From NCBI GenBank assembly GCA_944388175.1, contig CALXHR010000003.1, forward strand, positions 124,001-188,000: DNA of 64,000 nucleotides, written 5' to 3'. Below, piece by piece: positions 41,818-51,539 of the stretch. Made by a program: the position numbers and the translations under genes. The first letter of the stretch is position 1; every line of letters begins with the position of its first letter. The notes beneath the pieces are model-generated. The model searched no databases, was not told where the DNA came from, and saw nothing but the letters and a program-made list of their open reading frames with translations. Source of the stretch: an uncultured Gemmiger sp. (GTDB lineage Bacteria > Bacillota > Clostridia > Oscillospirales > Ruminococcaceae).

Positions 41818-43044
41818 TCAGCCCTCGTAGCGCAGGCGCAGTTCCCGGGTGTAGACAGCGGCCGTGGGGTCGCTGGCCGGGTCGTACACGGCGGCCACGC
41901 CCGCCGGGCGCCAACCCATGCGGCGGTACAGCGCCAGCGCGCGGGTGTTGGCGTCCAGCACGGTCAGCGTCGGGTGGGGGTGTTCGGCCAGCTTTTTGCG
42001 GGCGAAGTCCAGCATTTTGGCGCCGATGCCCCTGCCGCGCGCCGGTTCCGTCACAAACAGATGCGCAACCTCCCCCGTTTTGTGGCAGACGCCCACCATG
42101 CCGTCGGCTACGCCGCCGGTGGAATGCAGGTAGAACGCCCAGCCGCCGCGGTGTTCGGCGTCGAGCTTTTCGCGGCAGGTTTCCGGCGTCAGCGTTTCGA
42201 GATAGGCCGCCGTGCAGACGTCGGCACAGACGGCGCGCAGCCCCTCGGCATACAGTGCGGCGGCGGCCTGCCACTGGTCGTCGGTCTTGACCAGGCGGGC
42301 GTTTTCGCCGCGCTTCCACTTGGGCAGGGTGGTCAGAGGGTGGGTCTCGCACCAGCGCGCGTAGAGGTCGGGGCGGCGCAGGCGGGTGCGCGTGCGGCTT
42401 TGCGCCGCGCGCCAGGCGTCGATTTTCTGGTGGTCGCCGGTCAGCAGCACGGGGGGCACGGCGCGGTCCTCCCACACTTCGGGGCGGGTGTACTGCGGGT
42501 ATTCCAGCAGGCCGTCCCAGTAGCTTTCGTCCTGGTAGCCTTTTTCTTCGGCCAGCACGCCGGGCTGCAGGCGCAGCACGCTGTCGGCCACCACCAGGCT
42601 GGCCAGCTCGCCGCCGGTGAGCACATAGTCCCCAATGGAGATTTCCTCGTCGCCGAACGCTTCGATGACGCGCTCGTCGATGCCCTCATAGTGGCCGCAG
42701 ACCAGCGTCACGGCGTCGTACTGCGCCAGGCGGCGGGCGTCGCCCTCGGTGTAGGGGCGGCCGGCAGCCGTCAAAAAGACGACGTGCGGTCTGGCGCGCC
42801 CCTGCGCCGCGCACTGGGCCTGCACGGCGCGCAGGCAATCGGCGATGGGCTGCGCGTACAGCACCATACCGCAGCCGCCGCCGTAGGGGTAGTCGTCGGT
42901 CCGCTTTTGTTTGTTCTGCGTGTAGTCGCGGATCTGGTGGCAGTGCGCTTCAAACAGGTTTTTGGCGCGCGCGCGGCCCAAAATGCTGGCCGAGAGGAAG
43001 CTGTCGCACAGTTCCGGGAACAGCGTCACAATGTCGATGCGCAT
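41818..43044 (-). CDS. trmD: tRNA (guanine-37-N1)-methyltransferase fused to a GNAT acetyltransferase domain
   Basis: The product has 408 residues, against about 240 for ordinary TrmD. Residues 1 to about 233 are a complete TrmD that makes m1G37 to prevent frameshifting: MRIDIVTLFPEL, knot residues GHYEGIDERVIE (117-128) and SIGDYVLTGGE (136-146), Arg158, Asp172 and EYPQYTRPEV. Residues about 248-385 are a GNAT domain with acetyl-CoA loop RGRGIG (336-341), strand VAHLFVTEPA and ANTRALALYRRMGW. The reading frame is open throughout. The SD AGGAGTAA overlaps the rimM stop. The acetyl acceptor is unknown. Confidence 0.92.
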   Translation of the reverse strand: MRIDIVTLFPELCDSFLSASILGRARAKNLFEAHCHQIRDYTQNKQKRTDDYPYGGGCGMVLYAQPIADCLRAVQAQCAAQGRARPHVVFLTAAGRPYTEGDARRLAQYDAVTLVCGHYEGIDERVIEAFGDEEISIGDYVLTGGELASLVVADSVLRLQPGVLAEEKGYQDESYWDGLLEYPQYTRPEVWEDRAVPPVLLTGDHQKIDAWRAAQSRTRTRLRRPDLYARWCETHPLTTLPKWKRGENARLVKTDDQWQAAAALYAEGLRAVCADVCTAAYLETLTPETCREKLDAEHRGGWAFYLHSTGGVADGMVGVCHKTGEVAHLFVTEPARGRGIGAKMLDFARKKLAEHPHPTLTVLDANTRALALYRRMGWRPAGVAAVYDPASDPTAAVYTRELRLRYEG

Positions 43045-43048
43045 AGTC

Positions 43049-43579
43049 TTACTCCTGATCGCCGTTGACGGCCTCGGTAAACATGCCGTCGATGGGCGTG
43101 ACCGTGATGGTGCGGGCGTCGAGGTCGATGTCCCGCACAAATTCCGGCACGGCGGGCAGCATGTGCGTGCCGCCCTGCGCGTCGGTGACGGTGTAGATAT
43201 CCTGCGCGGCCGGGTGGTCGACCGCCGTCAGCGCGCCGTAGTCCTGCCCGGTGGCGGCGTCCACGACGCGGCAGCCCAGCAGGTCGTCGATGAAATAGCG
43301 GCCCTTGGGCAGGCGCACATCGGCTTTGGCAAAGTAATAGGTGCGGCCCACCAAAGCGCGCGCGGCGTCCATATCGGCGACGCCCTCCAGCTTGATGAGC
43401 GCCATAGAACCCTGCGCGCGCACACCCAGCAGTCGGACCTCGCCGCTGCCGTCGGGCGCGGCGAACAGCCGCTTGCAGCAGCCCAGGAACGCCGGGCCGT
43501 CGCACAGCGGCAGTGCTTTCATTTCGCCGCGCACGCCGTGGGTGGTGACGATTTTGCAGGCGGGCAGATAGGTTTGCAT
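43049..43579 (-). CDS. rimM: 16S rRNA processing protein
   Basis: Assists maturation of the 30S head through ribosomal protein S19. The product has 176 residues. The N-terminal RimM domain contains KIVTTHGVRGEMK and ALIKLEGVADMDAARALVG in parts, and the C-terminal PRC-barrel domain includes YFIDDLLGCRVVD and PAVPEFVRDIDLDARTITV. It follows the rpsP-khpA unit after an internal terminator and is four bases upstream of trmD. The ribosome binding site before the ATG at 43579 is poorly spaced, so the start is less certain. Confidence 0.92.
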   Translation of the reverse strand: MQTYLPACKIVTTHGVRGEMKALPLCDGPAFLGCCKRLFAAPDGSGEVRLLGVRAQGSMALIKLEGVADMDAARALVGRTYYFAKADVRLPKGRYFIDDLLGCRVVDAATGQDYGALTAVDHPAAQDIYTVTDAQGGTHMLPAVPEFVRDIDLDARTITVTPIDGMFTEAVNGDQE

Positions 43580-43638
43580 AGGTTTTTTCAGCCTTTCCCT
43601 GTAAAAAATGGCGCGCACGGCAGCCGGCGCGCGGGTAC

Positions 43639-43678
43639 AAAAAAGCACCCTGTTATACGGTACATACAACAGGATGCT
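43639..43678 (-). terminator. Terminator between khpA and rimM
   Basis: On the minus strand AGCATCCTGTT pairs with AACAGGGTGCT and is followed by TTTTTT. It would lower rimM-trmD expression relative to rpsP-khpA. Confidence 0.8.
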
Positions 43679-43688
43679 GGGGGCTTTG

Positions 43689-43922
43689 TCAGTCGATCTC
43701 GACGATGACTTTTTCGCCCTGGCGGACCGCCGCGGCGCGCATGACGACGCGGATCGCCTTGGCGATGCGCCCCTGCTTGCCGATGACGCGGCCCATATCG
43801 GCTTCGGCCACCTTGAGATGGTAGACGACGGTGCCGTCCTCACGCGCGGGGTCAACGGTCACCTGCACGGCGTCCTTATCCTCGACCAGGCCGCGGGCAA
43901 CGGCTGCTAAGAGTTCCTGCAT
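43689..43922 (-). CDS. khpA: KH-domain RNA-binding protein KhpA
   Basis: Small RNA-binding protein of 77 residues, a single KH domain that in Firmicutes pairs with KhpB/EloR and affects cell elongation. The nucleic-acid loop is GKQG within GRVIGKQGRIAKAIR. Its position directly after rpsP is conserved across Firmicutes. GGGAGGGAA precedes the ATG. A strong terminator follows. Confidence 0.93.
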   Translation of the reverse strand: MQELLAAVARGLVEDKDAVQVTVDPAREDGTVVYHLKVAEADMGRVIGKQGRIAKAIRVVMRAAAVRQGEKVIVEID

Positions 43923-43957
43923 GTGGCGTTCCCTCCCTGAAAAAAACGGACGTTGGC

Positions 43958-44197
43958 TTACAGCACGGAAGCCTTTTTCAGCAGCTCACGGACGGTGTCG
44001 GTGGGCTGGGCGCCGTTGGCCAGCCACTGCTTGGCCTTGTCGGCGTCGATCTGCACAACGCTGGGCTCCTTGGTGGGGTCGTAGTAGCCGATCTCCTCGA
44101 TGAAGCGGCCGTCACGGGCAAAGCGGCTGTCGGCGACGACAACGCGGTAGAAGGGGGCTTTCTTGGCGCCCATGCGGCGCAGACGGATCTTGACCAT
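43958..44197 (-). CDS. rpsP: 30S ribosomal protein S16
   Basis: Structural protein of the small subunit, 79 residues. The start [25 protein letters not shown] (read in two parts) and [10 protein letters not shown] are typical. The ATG at 44197 is preceded by GGAGGAA at normal spacing. It opens the rpsP-khpA unit and is the first gene after ffh on this strand. The 102-base gap to ffh holds a GC-rich hairpin (GTCCCGGGGCGG arm near 44227) but no clear promoter was identified. Confidence 0.97.
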   Translation of the reverse strand: MVKIRLRRMGAKKAPFYRVVVADSRFARDGRFIEEIGYYDPTKEPSVVQIDADKAKQWLANGAQPTDTVRELLKKASVL

Positions 44198-44299
44198 GGT
44201 AAATTCCTCCAAAACATTTGTGTACGGTCCCGGGGCGGACGCCTCCGGGGACGAATTTTATATTGTATATCCCGCTGCAGGGCGGGCCATACCGAAAGT

Positions 44300-45647
<1,348 letters not shown>

Positions 45648-45658
<11 letters not shown>

Positions 45659-46046
45659 CGGGTTCCTCCTGCGTGTCAAGGCGCGCCACAATCTGCAGCA
45701 TCTCGTCGGTATCGGTATGGATGCGCGGCACCGGGGTGAACAACCCCGAGTTGCAGCAGCGGATTTCCATAATCAGCTGGCGCAGCCGCGTCAGGTCCGC
45801 CTGGGCGGCGGTGTGGCGGCGGGCGTTGCCCAGCTTGGCTTCCAACTCGTCGAGCGCGGCCTCGCCATGTTTGATGGCGTCGCGCACGCCCTGGCGCGTA
45901 ATGCCGAAATTTTCGGCGATTTCGGCCAGCGAGAGGTCCTCGTCGTAGTATTCCGTCAGGATCGCGCGCTGTTTTTCGGTCAGGACCGGGCCGTAGAAGT
46001 CCAACAGGATGGAGTAGCCCAGGTTTTTTTGCGGTTTGCCCGCCAT
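45648..46046 (-). CDS. ylxM: YlxM-family helix-turn-helix protein
   Basis: Small protein of the YlxM/p13 family, 132 residues, encoded directly upstream of ffh in most Firmicutes and thought to work with the SRP pathway. The sigma-like helix-turn-helix contains LTEYYDEDLSLAEIAENFGI then TRQGVRDAIKHGE. The C-terminal third is less conserved. AAGGAG lies eight bases before the ATG at 46046. It overlaps ffh by eleven bases, so the two are co-translated. Confidence 0.92.
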
Positions 46047-46088
46047 AGCCCGCGCTCCTTCCGCTGTGTTCGCCGTTCCTTGTGTGTT

Positions 46089-46107
46089 GTGTAAAGTTTT
46101 TTTCTTT
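46089..46107 (-). promoter_or_regulatory. Short hairpin in the ylxM-ffh leader
   Basis: GTAAAG and CTTTAC flank a seven-base homopolymer loop, just after the transcription start. Function unknown. Confidence 0.35.
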
Positions 46108-46116
46108 ACAGCTTAG

Positions 46117-46145
46117 CCATTATAGCAGGGCTTTGGGCCAAAGTC
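46117..46145 (-). promoter_or_regulatory. Sigma-A promoter of ylxM-ffh
   Basis: Minus-strand -35 TTGACT (46140-46145) and extended -10 TGC-TATAAT (46117-46122), with a 17-bp spacer. Confidence 0.88.
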
Positions 46146-46246
46146 AAGGCCCGGACGTCATTTTTTTGCACGTTGCCCCACCTTGCGCCCGCCGCACAAA
46201 AAAATGCGCCGAAGCCGCCCGGGCAGGTGCAAACGGCGGCGACTTA

Positions 46247-46255
46247 TGGTATAAT
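46247..46255 (+). promoter_or_regulatory. Extended -10 promoter of the cysteine-synthase-family gene
   Basis: TGG followed by TATAAT (46250-46255). The -35 region is weak. Confidence 0.6.
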
Positions 46256-46295
46256 ACTATGTACGCCAATTTTGCCGGGAAGGAGGGGCTGCGCC

Positions 46296-47189
46296 GTGGC
46301 GATTTTGAAAAGCTATTACCAGGAAGTATACCGCTCGCCCGTGGTGCGGCTGGACGGCTATTCCGGCCGGCACGGCCTGCCCGCCAGCATTTTGGCCTAC
46401 CTGGACTTTGGCGGCGCGACCGGCACCAGCAAGGACGGCCTGGCCGAGACGATGCTGGCCTTTGCCACCGAGCGCGGCGCCCTGAAACCCGGCATGCCGG
46501 TGGTGGAAGCCAGTTCCGGCAGTTTTGGCGCGGCGTTGGCGGTCAGCTGCGCCACCACCGGGCACCCCTGCATCCTGGTGGTGCCCAGCAGCCTGCCCAT
46601 TGTGCGCCGCCAGCGCCTGCAGGAGCTGGGCGCGCGCATCGTGGTGTGCAGCAGCGGCGGCCGCCGGGCCATGGACCGCATTGCCGAGGATACCGCCCGC
46701 CGCTACGGCGGGTATTTCACCCACTATTTTTCCAACGACGACAACCCCGAATACCACCGCCGCGTGACGGGCCCGCAGATTTTGAAAGCGGCGGGCGAAA
46801 CCATCGACGCCATCGTCATCGGCGTGGGCAGCGGCGGCACCGTGACCGGCGTAGCCGAGTACATCAAAGCCTGGAACAGTATGATCCGCATCGTGGCGGT
46901 GGAACCCGCCGAGTGCGCCGCCATCTCGGGCGGGATGATCGGCCAGCACGGCATTGCCGGCATCGGCCCCGGCTTTGTGCCGGAAAACTACAACCCCTAC
47001 GTGGTGGACACCGTATTGACGGTGACCACCGCCGACGCCGAGCGCGCGGCGCGCGAAGTGCTGTTTTTTGACGGCGTGCCCGCCTGCACCAGCGCCGGGG
47101 CCACGCTGGCCGCCGCCGTGCAGCTGGTGGGCGCCGGCAAGGCCAAACGCCCGCTGTGCGTGTTTGCCGGGCGCAAAATGTACGAATAA
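46296..47189 (+). CDS. PLP-dependent cysteine synthase-family enzyme
   Basis: Fold-type II PLP enzyme of 297 residues related to O-acetylserine sulfhydrylase and cystathionine beta-synthase. The PLP lysine lies in ATGTSKDGLAE, the substrate loop is EASSGSFGAALA (SSGNT in CysK), and the phosphate loop is GVGSGGTVTG. The changed SSGSF motif means CysK activity is not assured. A GTG start at 46296 is chosen because AAGGAGGGG lies eight bases upstream; an ATG at 46260 has no such site. It is a single-gene unit ended by a strong terminator. Confidence 0.85.
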   Translation: MAILKSYYQEVYRSPVVRLDGYSGRHGLPASILAYLDFGGATGTSKDGLAETMLAFATERGALKPGMPVVEASSGSFGAALAVSCATTGHPCILVVPSSLPIVRRQRLQELGARIVVCSSGGRRAMDRIAEDTARRYGGYFTHYFSNDDNPEYHRRVTGPQILKAAGETIDAIVIGVGSGGTVTGVAEYIKAWNSMIRIVAVEPAECAAISGGMIGQHGIAGIGPGFVPENYNPYVVDTVLTVTTADAERAAREVLFFDGVPACTSAGATLAAAVQLVGAGKAKRPLCVFAGRKMYE

Positions 47190-47240
47190 GCGCGGCTGCG
47201 CAAAGCTTTTTTGTAGCGCAGCGCGTCGCACAGGGCCCGC

Positions 47241-47272
47241 CGCCCCGTTCCTGCGAACGGGGCGACTTTTTT
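47241..47272 (+). terminator. Terminator of the cysteine-synthase-family gene
   Basis: A 10-bp perfect stem, CGCCCCGTTC/GAACGGGGCG, with a CTGC loop followed by AC and TTTTTT. Confidence 0.9.
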
Positions 47273-47297
47273 ATGGGCATGCCGCCGCCCTTTTTTG

Positions 47298-47322
47298 CAT
47301 AGGATTTGGCAGACATCCTATG
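47298..47322 (+). repeat. Inverted repeat directly upstream of the spoIIID ribosome binding site
   Basis: CATAGGAT and ATCCTATG are perfect 8-bp arms with a nine-base spacer. The right arm ends where the GGAAGGGG Shine-Dalgarno begins, so it could act as an operator or an RNA hairpin. Confidence 0.5.
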
Positions 47323-47338
47323 GGAAGGGGTTGGCGGT

Positions 47339-47614
47339 ATGAAAGGTGACCCGGAAGAGCGGGCCGTGGCGGTAGGCCGGTACATTGTGCGCAGCGGCGC
47401 GACGGTGCGCGCGGCGGCCGCCGTGTTTGGGGTGAGCAAAAGCACAATCTGGAAAGACCAGGGCCGGCTGCGGCGCACCCACCCCGGCCTGTGGGCCGAG
47501 GTGCAGACCGTGGTGCAGCGCAACAAGGCCGAGCGCCACCTGCGCGGCGGCGAAGCGACGCGCCGCAAATATTTGCACCGCGCCGCTTGCGCCGCGCCGC
47601 GCCGCACAGTATAA
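47339..47614 (+). CDS. spoIIID: Sporulation transcription factor SpoIIID
   Basis: Small DNA-binding regulator that tunes mother-cell gene expression between sigma-E and sigma-K. The product has 91 residues. The helix-turn-helix is [18 protein letters not shown] (about 23-40), and the basic C-terminal motif [13 protein letters not shown] matches the family's [13 protein letters not shown]. The last 12 residues are an extra tail. The ATG at 47339 is preferred over an upstream in-frame ATG because GGAAGGGG precedes it by eight bases. Confidence 0.93.
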   Translation: MKGDPEERAVAVGRYIVRSGATVRAAAAVFGVSKSTIWKDQGRLRRTHPGLWAEVQTVVQRNKAERHLRGGEATRRKYLHRAACAAPRRTV

Positions 47615-47615
47615 T
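47587..47615 (+). promoter_or_regulatory. Sigma-A promoter of the deaminase-udk pair
   Basis: The -35 is TTGCGC (47587-47592) and the -10 is TATAAT (47610-47615), with a 17-bp spacer. It lies within the 3' end of spoIIID. Confidence 0.75.
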
Positions 47616-47652
47616 AAAGGTAAATTTTACCCGGAAAAGGACGGCGAATGCG

Positions 47653-48132
47653 ATGAAGCGGAAGGATTATATCAGCTGGGACGAATATTTCATGGGCATT
47701 GCCCTGCTTTCGGCCATGCGCTCCAAAGACAACAACAGCCAGGTGGGCGCCTGCATCGTAAGCCCGGAAAACAAAATTCTCTCGCTGGGGTACAACGGCA
47801 TGCCCATCGGCTGCAACGACGACGACATGCCGTGGGAACGCGAGGGCGACGACCTGGACACGAAATACATGTACGTCTGTCACTCGGAACTCAACGCGAT
47901 TTTGAACAGCCCGCACAACGATTTGCACGGCGCGCGCATGTATGTGACGCTGTTCCCCTGCAATGAGTGCGCCAAGGCCATCATCCAGAGCGGCATCAAG
48001 GAACTGATCTATCTTTCGGACAAATACCACGACAGCCATGCCAGCATTGCCAGCCGCCGCATGTTCAACATGACCGGCGTGAAATACCGCGCCTACGAAC
48101 CGACCGGGCGTGAGATCCGCCTGGATGTGTGA
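47653..48132 (+). CDS. Deoxycytidylate deaminase (ComEB-like)
   Basis: Zinc enzyme that deaminates dCMP to dUMP for dTMP synthesis. The product has 159 residues. Zinc ligands are His and the catalytic Glu in CHSELNAI (HAE in most relatives) and the two Cys of LFPCNECAK. The Ser in HSE replaces the common Ala and is seen in some ComE-type deaminases. The ATG at 47653 follows AAAAGGAC. It is 17 bases upstream of udk, forming a pyrimidine-salvage pair. Confidence 0.92.
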   Translation: MKRKDYISWDEYFMGIALLSAMRSKDNNSQVGACIVSPENKILSLGYNGMPIGCNDDDMPWEREGDDLDTKYMYVCHSELNAILNSPHNDLHGARMYVTLFPCNECAKAIIQSGIKELIYLSDKYHDSHASIASRRMFNMTGVKYRAYEPTGREIRLDV

Positions 48133-48149
48133 CGCGGGGGGGGCAAAGC

Positions 48150-48773
48150 ATGGAGACCATCATCATTGGCATTGCGGGCGGCACCGGCAGCGGCAAAACG
48201 ACGCTGACCGAGCGCCTGCGCGAACATTTTGGCGCTAACGAAGTCAGCGTATTGAACCACGACAGCTATTACAAGCGCCACGACGAACTGCCGTATGAGG
48301 AGCGCTGCAAGCTCAACTACGACCACCCCGACAGCTTCGACACCCCGCTGATGGCCGCCCACCTGCGCGAGCTGCGTGCCGGGCACGCCGTGCAGGTGCC
48401 GGTGTACGACTACACGGTCCACAACCGCAGCGACGAGACGGTGCTGGTGAAGCCCGCGCCGGTCATCATTGTGGAGGGTATCCTGATTTTTGACGCGCCG
48501 GAGCTGTGCGAGCTGATGGACATGAAGGTGTTTGTGGACACCGACGCCGACGTGCGTATTTTGCGGCGCATTGTGCGCGACGTCAAGGAGCGCGGCCGCA
48601 CGCTAGACAGCGTGGTGACGCAGTACCTGACGACGGTCAAGCCGATGCACGAACAGTTCGTGGAGCCCAGCAAGCGCAAGGCCGACCTGATCGTGCCCGA
48701 GGGCGGGCGCAACCTGGTGGCGCTGGAGTTGCTAATCAAGTGGATTGCCGACCACCTGCGCGCGGCCGAGTGA
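48150..48773 (+). CDS. udk: Uridine kinase
   Basis: Phosphorylates uridine and cytidine with ATP or GTP in pyrimidine salvage. The product has 207 residues, the usual length. The P-loop is GGTGSGKTT near the N-terminus, the nucleoside-site region is NHDSYYK, NYDHPDSFD is typical of udk, and IIVEGILIF is the Walker B-like strand. The lid has DVRILRRIVRDVKERGR. A G-rich ribosome binding site (GGGGGGGG) precedes the ATG at 48150. Confidence 0.96.
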   Translation: METIIIGIAGGTGSGKTTLTERLREHFGANEVSVLNHDSYYKRHDELPYEERCKLNYDHPDSFDTPLMAAHLRELRAGHAVQVPVYDYTVHNRSDETVLVKPAPVIIVEGILIFDAPELCELMDMKVFVDTDADVRILRRIVRDVKERGRTLDSVVTQYLTTVKPMHEQFVEPSKRKADLIVPEGGRNLVALELLIKWIADHLRAAE

Positions 48774-48820
48774 GCGCCGCCGCACAGGCAAGCACAAAAA
48801 GTACCACAAAACAACACGCA

Positions 48821-48854
48821 AAAATCCGGCAGGGTCTCCCCTGCCGGATTTTTT
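48821..48854. terminator. Bidirectional terminator between udk and glgA
   Basis: A 14-bp perfect stem, AAAATCCGGCAGGG/CCCTGCCGGATTTT, with a TCTC loop and T-rich ends on both strands. Confidence 0.9.
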
Positions 48855-48874
48855 GCGGGCGTTATGCGGGCGGT

Positions 48875-50293
48875 TTACCAGAGGTTGACGACCTCGTTGT
48901 ACAGGCCCTCGTAGCTCTTGGCGGAACTGGCCCAGCTGAAATCGCATTCCATGGCGCGGCGGACCAGGATCGGCCAGCCGTCTTTCTGCCAGTAGCCCTC
49001 CTTGGCGCGCCAGCAGGCTTCGTACAGTTCGTGGGCGTTGTAGTTGGCAAAGGTGAAGCCGTTGCCGTAGCCGTCGCCGGAGTCGTGGATGGAGTCGCGC
49101 AGGCCGCCGGTCTCGCGCACAACGGGGATGGTGCCGTAGCGGCAGGCCACCATCTGGGACAAACCGCACGGCTCAGAGCGCGAAGGCATCAGGAAGATAT
49201 CGGCGCCGGCATAGATGCGCTGCGCCAGCGCGGCGTTGAAGCCGATGTAGACGCCCACGCGGCCGGGGTTGCGCGCGCAGAGTTCATTGAAGAAGTTTTC
49301 GTACTGCGCTTCGCCGGAACCGAGGATGACCAGCTCGATGCCCTGCTGCAGCAGGCCTTCGGCAATGGCGCGCACGAGGTCCAGGCCTTTGTGGCCGACC
49401 AGACGGGTGACCATGGCCATGACGGGGCTGCCGTCTTTGTGCAGGCCGAACTCATCCTGCAGGGCGGCCTTGCAGACCGCCTTGCCGTCCTGGAAGGTGT
49501 CGGCGTCGTAGTTTTTGGCGATATCGGGGTCGGTGGCCGGGTTGAACACATCGACGTCGATGCCGTTGAGGATGCCGCAGGTCTTGTACTGTTTCTGGCG
49601 CAGCAGGCCGTCCAGGCCGTGGCTGAACCAGGGGTCCAGGATCTCCTGCGCGTAGGTGGGGCTGACGGTCGTGACTTTGTCGGCGGTCTCGATGGCGCCT
49701 TTCATAAAGTTGGCGCAGCCGTCATACTCGACGATATGGGCGTCGCGCGCGCCGATGCCGCAGGTATCCTCGAGGATATCGAGACCGTACTTGCCCTGGT
49801 AGGCGATGTTGTGGATGGTGAACACCGTCTTGATGCGGTTGAATTTGTCGAGGTGACGGTAGTACAGGTTGAGGTACACCGGCGTGAGCGCGGTCTGCCA
49901 GTCGTTGCAGTTGATGATATCGGGCTCGAAATCGGTGTAGAACAGCATCTCGAGGATGGCGCGCGCAAAGAAGGCGAAGCGCTCGCCGTCGTCGTAGAAG
50001 CCGTACAGGCCGCTGCGCTTAAAGTAGTACTCGTTGTCGATAAAGTAGTAGGTGACGCCGTCGTGCTCGGCCTTGAACAGGCCGCAGTACTGGCTGCGCC
50101 AGCCGACCGGCACGCTGAAGTTGGTGACGTAGGTCAGCGTGTCTTTAAACTTCAAATCGCCGTACAGCGGCATGACGACGCGGCAGTCGACGCCGTCTTT
50201 GACGAGCGCCTTGGGCAGCGCGCCCGCCACGTCGGCCAGGCCGCCGGATTTGGCATAGGGGGCAGCTTCGCTGGCTGCATACAAAATTTTCAT
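48875..50293 (-). CDS. glgA: Glycogen synthase
   Basis: GT5 enzyme that extends alpha-1,4-glucan with ADP-glucose. The product has 472 residues, the usual length. The ADP-glucose site is KSGGLADVAGALPKAL near the N-terminus; NDWQTALTP, FTIHNIAYQG and the C-terminal PSRSEPCGLSQM with the ETGGLRD motif are also characteristic. GGAGGT precedes the ATG. It is the last gene of the glgB-glgC-glgD-glgA operon, after a 121-base structured gap. Confidence 0.97.
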   Translation of the reverse strand: MKILYAASEAAPYAKSGGLADVAGALPKALVKDGVDCRVVMPLYGDLKFKDTLTYVTNFSVPVGWRSQYCGLFKAEHDGVTYYFIDNEYYFKRSGLYGFYDDGERFAFFARAILEMLFYTDFEPDIINCNDWQTALTPVYLNLYYRHLDKFNRIKTVFTIHNIAYQGKYGLDILEDTCGIGARDAHIVEYDGCANFMKGAIETADKVTTVSPTYAQEILDPWFSHGLDGLLRQKQYKTCGILNGIDVDVFNPATDPDIAKNYDADTFQDGKAVCKAALQDEFGLHKDGSPVMAMVTRLVGHKGLDLVRAIAEGLLQQGIELVILGSGEAQYENFFNELCARNPGRVGVYIGFNAALAQRIYAGADIFLMPSRSEPCGLSQMVACRYGTIPVVRETGGLRDSIHDSGDGYGNGFTFANYNAHELYEACWRAKEGYWQKDGWPILVRRAMECDFSWASSAKSYEGLYNEVVNLW

Positions 50294-50329
50294 AAGTACC
50301 TCCATACAGATGGTGGTTTTCAAAAGCAG

Positions 50330-50399
50330 AAGGACGGGGCGGCCTGCGGTCTCCCCGTCCTTCTCATGTACGCCGCCCCGCGGGGAGAAGGCGGGCGGC
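50330..50399 (-). repeat. Two strong hairpins between glgD and glgA
   Basis: AAGGACGGGG/CCCCGTCCTT (50330-50339/50353-50362) and GCCGCCC/GGGCGGC (about 50374-50399) could fold in the intergenic mRNA. No long T run follows, so they may be a partial terminator or an mRNA-stability element. Confidence 0.45.
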
Positions 50400-50414
50400 T
50401 ACGATGAGCTTGCG

Positions 50415-51539
50415 TTAGACGCTGTGGCCTTTGGCGATGAACACCGGGAAGGTGTCGGTGCCGGAAAGTTTCTTGCCCTCGGTGATGTGGACGTTCTTAT
50501 CGGTGACCACATACTCGACATGGCAGTCCGGCTCGACGACGGTATCCTGCATGAGCACACAGTTTTTGACGACGGCGCCCTTTTTGACCTGGCAGCCGCG
50601 GAACAGCACACAATTCTCCACCGTGCCTTCGATCACGCAGCCGTCGGCCAGCAGGCTGTTCTTGACAGAGCTGCCCTCCAGGTAGCGCGTGGGGTTATCG
50701 TCGCGGATCTTGGTGTAGATCGGCGCGCCGCCAAACAGCGCTTCCATGCTGCCAGGCTTCAGCAGGCGCATGTTCTCGTCGAAATAGCTCTTCATATCCG
50801 AGATGCGCGCCGCATAGCCCTTGAACTCATACGCCTGCACGTTGAGCAGCTTGAGGTTGCGGGCCAGGATATCGCGCTCAAAGTAGATCAGGCCGCGCAC
50901 CGCCGCGTCGTGCACAAGGTGGATGAGGGTCTCGCGCTCGATGACATAGATGTTCATCGAGAGGTTCTGCTCGCCCAGGCGGTAGTCGTTGGAGAGAATC
51001 TCGGTCACGCGGCCGCCCTCGTCGATGCGGACGGTGTAGTTGTCGCTGCGCGCGCCCTCGGGGATGGACGCGCGGTTGTAGACCATCGTGACGTCGGCGC
51101 CGCTGGCGATGTGCGCTTCGATCAGTTTGCCAAAGTCAAAGTTGACGGCAATGTAGGAATCCGAGAGGATGACGTAGCGCTCTTTCTGCGCTTCGAGCCA
51201 GGAGAGGATGCTCTCCAGCGCGTCGACGCGGCCGGAGTACATTTTGACGCCGCGCTCTGCAAAAGGCGGCACGATGTTCAAACCGCCGCGCTTGCGGGTG
51301 AGGTCCCATTCACGGCCGGCGCCAAGGTGGTCCATCAGCGAGTGGTAGTTGCGGCGCACGATGATGGAGACGTTGTCGATGCCGGTGTTGGCCATGCTGG
51401 ACAGCATGAAGTCGATCAGACGGTAGCGGCCGCCGAACGGGATGGAGGCCATCGAGCGCTCCGCCACCAGTTCGGGAACAAGATTATCGTAGGTGTTGGC
51501 GAAAATGACGCCGAGAGCGTTGACGTTGCTGTTTACCAT
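50415..51539 (-). CDS. glgD: ADP-glucose pyrophosphorylase regulatory subunit GlgD
   Basis: Partner of GlgC in Firmicutes; GlgD has little or no catalytic activity itself but activates GlgC. The product has 374 residues. The nucleotidyltransferase core keeps [16 protein letters not shown] but has a degenerate N-terminal loop, and the GDQI-type catalytic motif of GlgC is replaced by [10 protein letters not shown]. The C-terminal left-handed beta helix contains [20 protein letters not shown] in parts. Its start overlaps glgC by seven bases. Confidence 0.95.
   Translation of the reverse strand: MVNSNVNALGVIFANTYDNLVPELVAERSMASIPFGGRYRLIDFMLSSMANTGIDNVSIIVRRNYHSLMDHLGAGREWDLTRKRGGLNIVPPFAERGVKMYSGRVDALESILSWLEAQKERYVILSDSYIAVNFDFGKLIEAHIASGADVTMVYNRASIPEGARSDNYTVRIDEGGRVTEILSNDYRLGEQNLSMNIYVIERETLIHLVHDAAVRGLIYFERDILARNLKLLNVQAYEFKGYAARISDMKSYFDENMRLLKPGSMEALFGGAPIYTKIRDDNPTRYLEGSSVKNSLLADGCVIEGTVENCVLFRGCQVKKGAVVKNCVLMQDTVVEPDCHVEYVVTDKNVHITEGKKLSGTDTFPVFIAKGHSV

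Noticed and set aside
44220-44255. GC-rich hairpin between ffh and rpsP as an r-protein autoregulatory leader
   Set aside because: The stem is imperfect and no S16-type leader motif is recognised; it is mentioned only in the rpsP entry.
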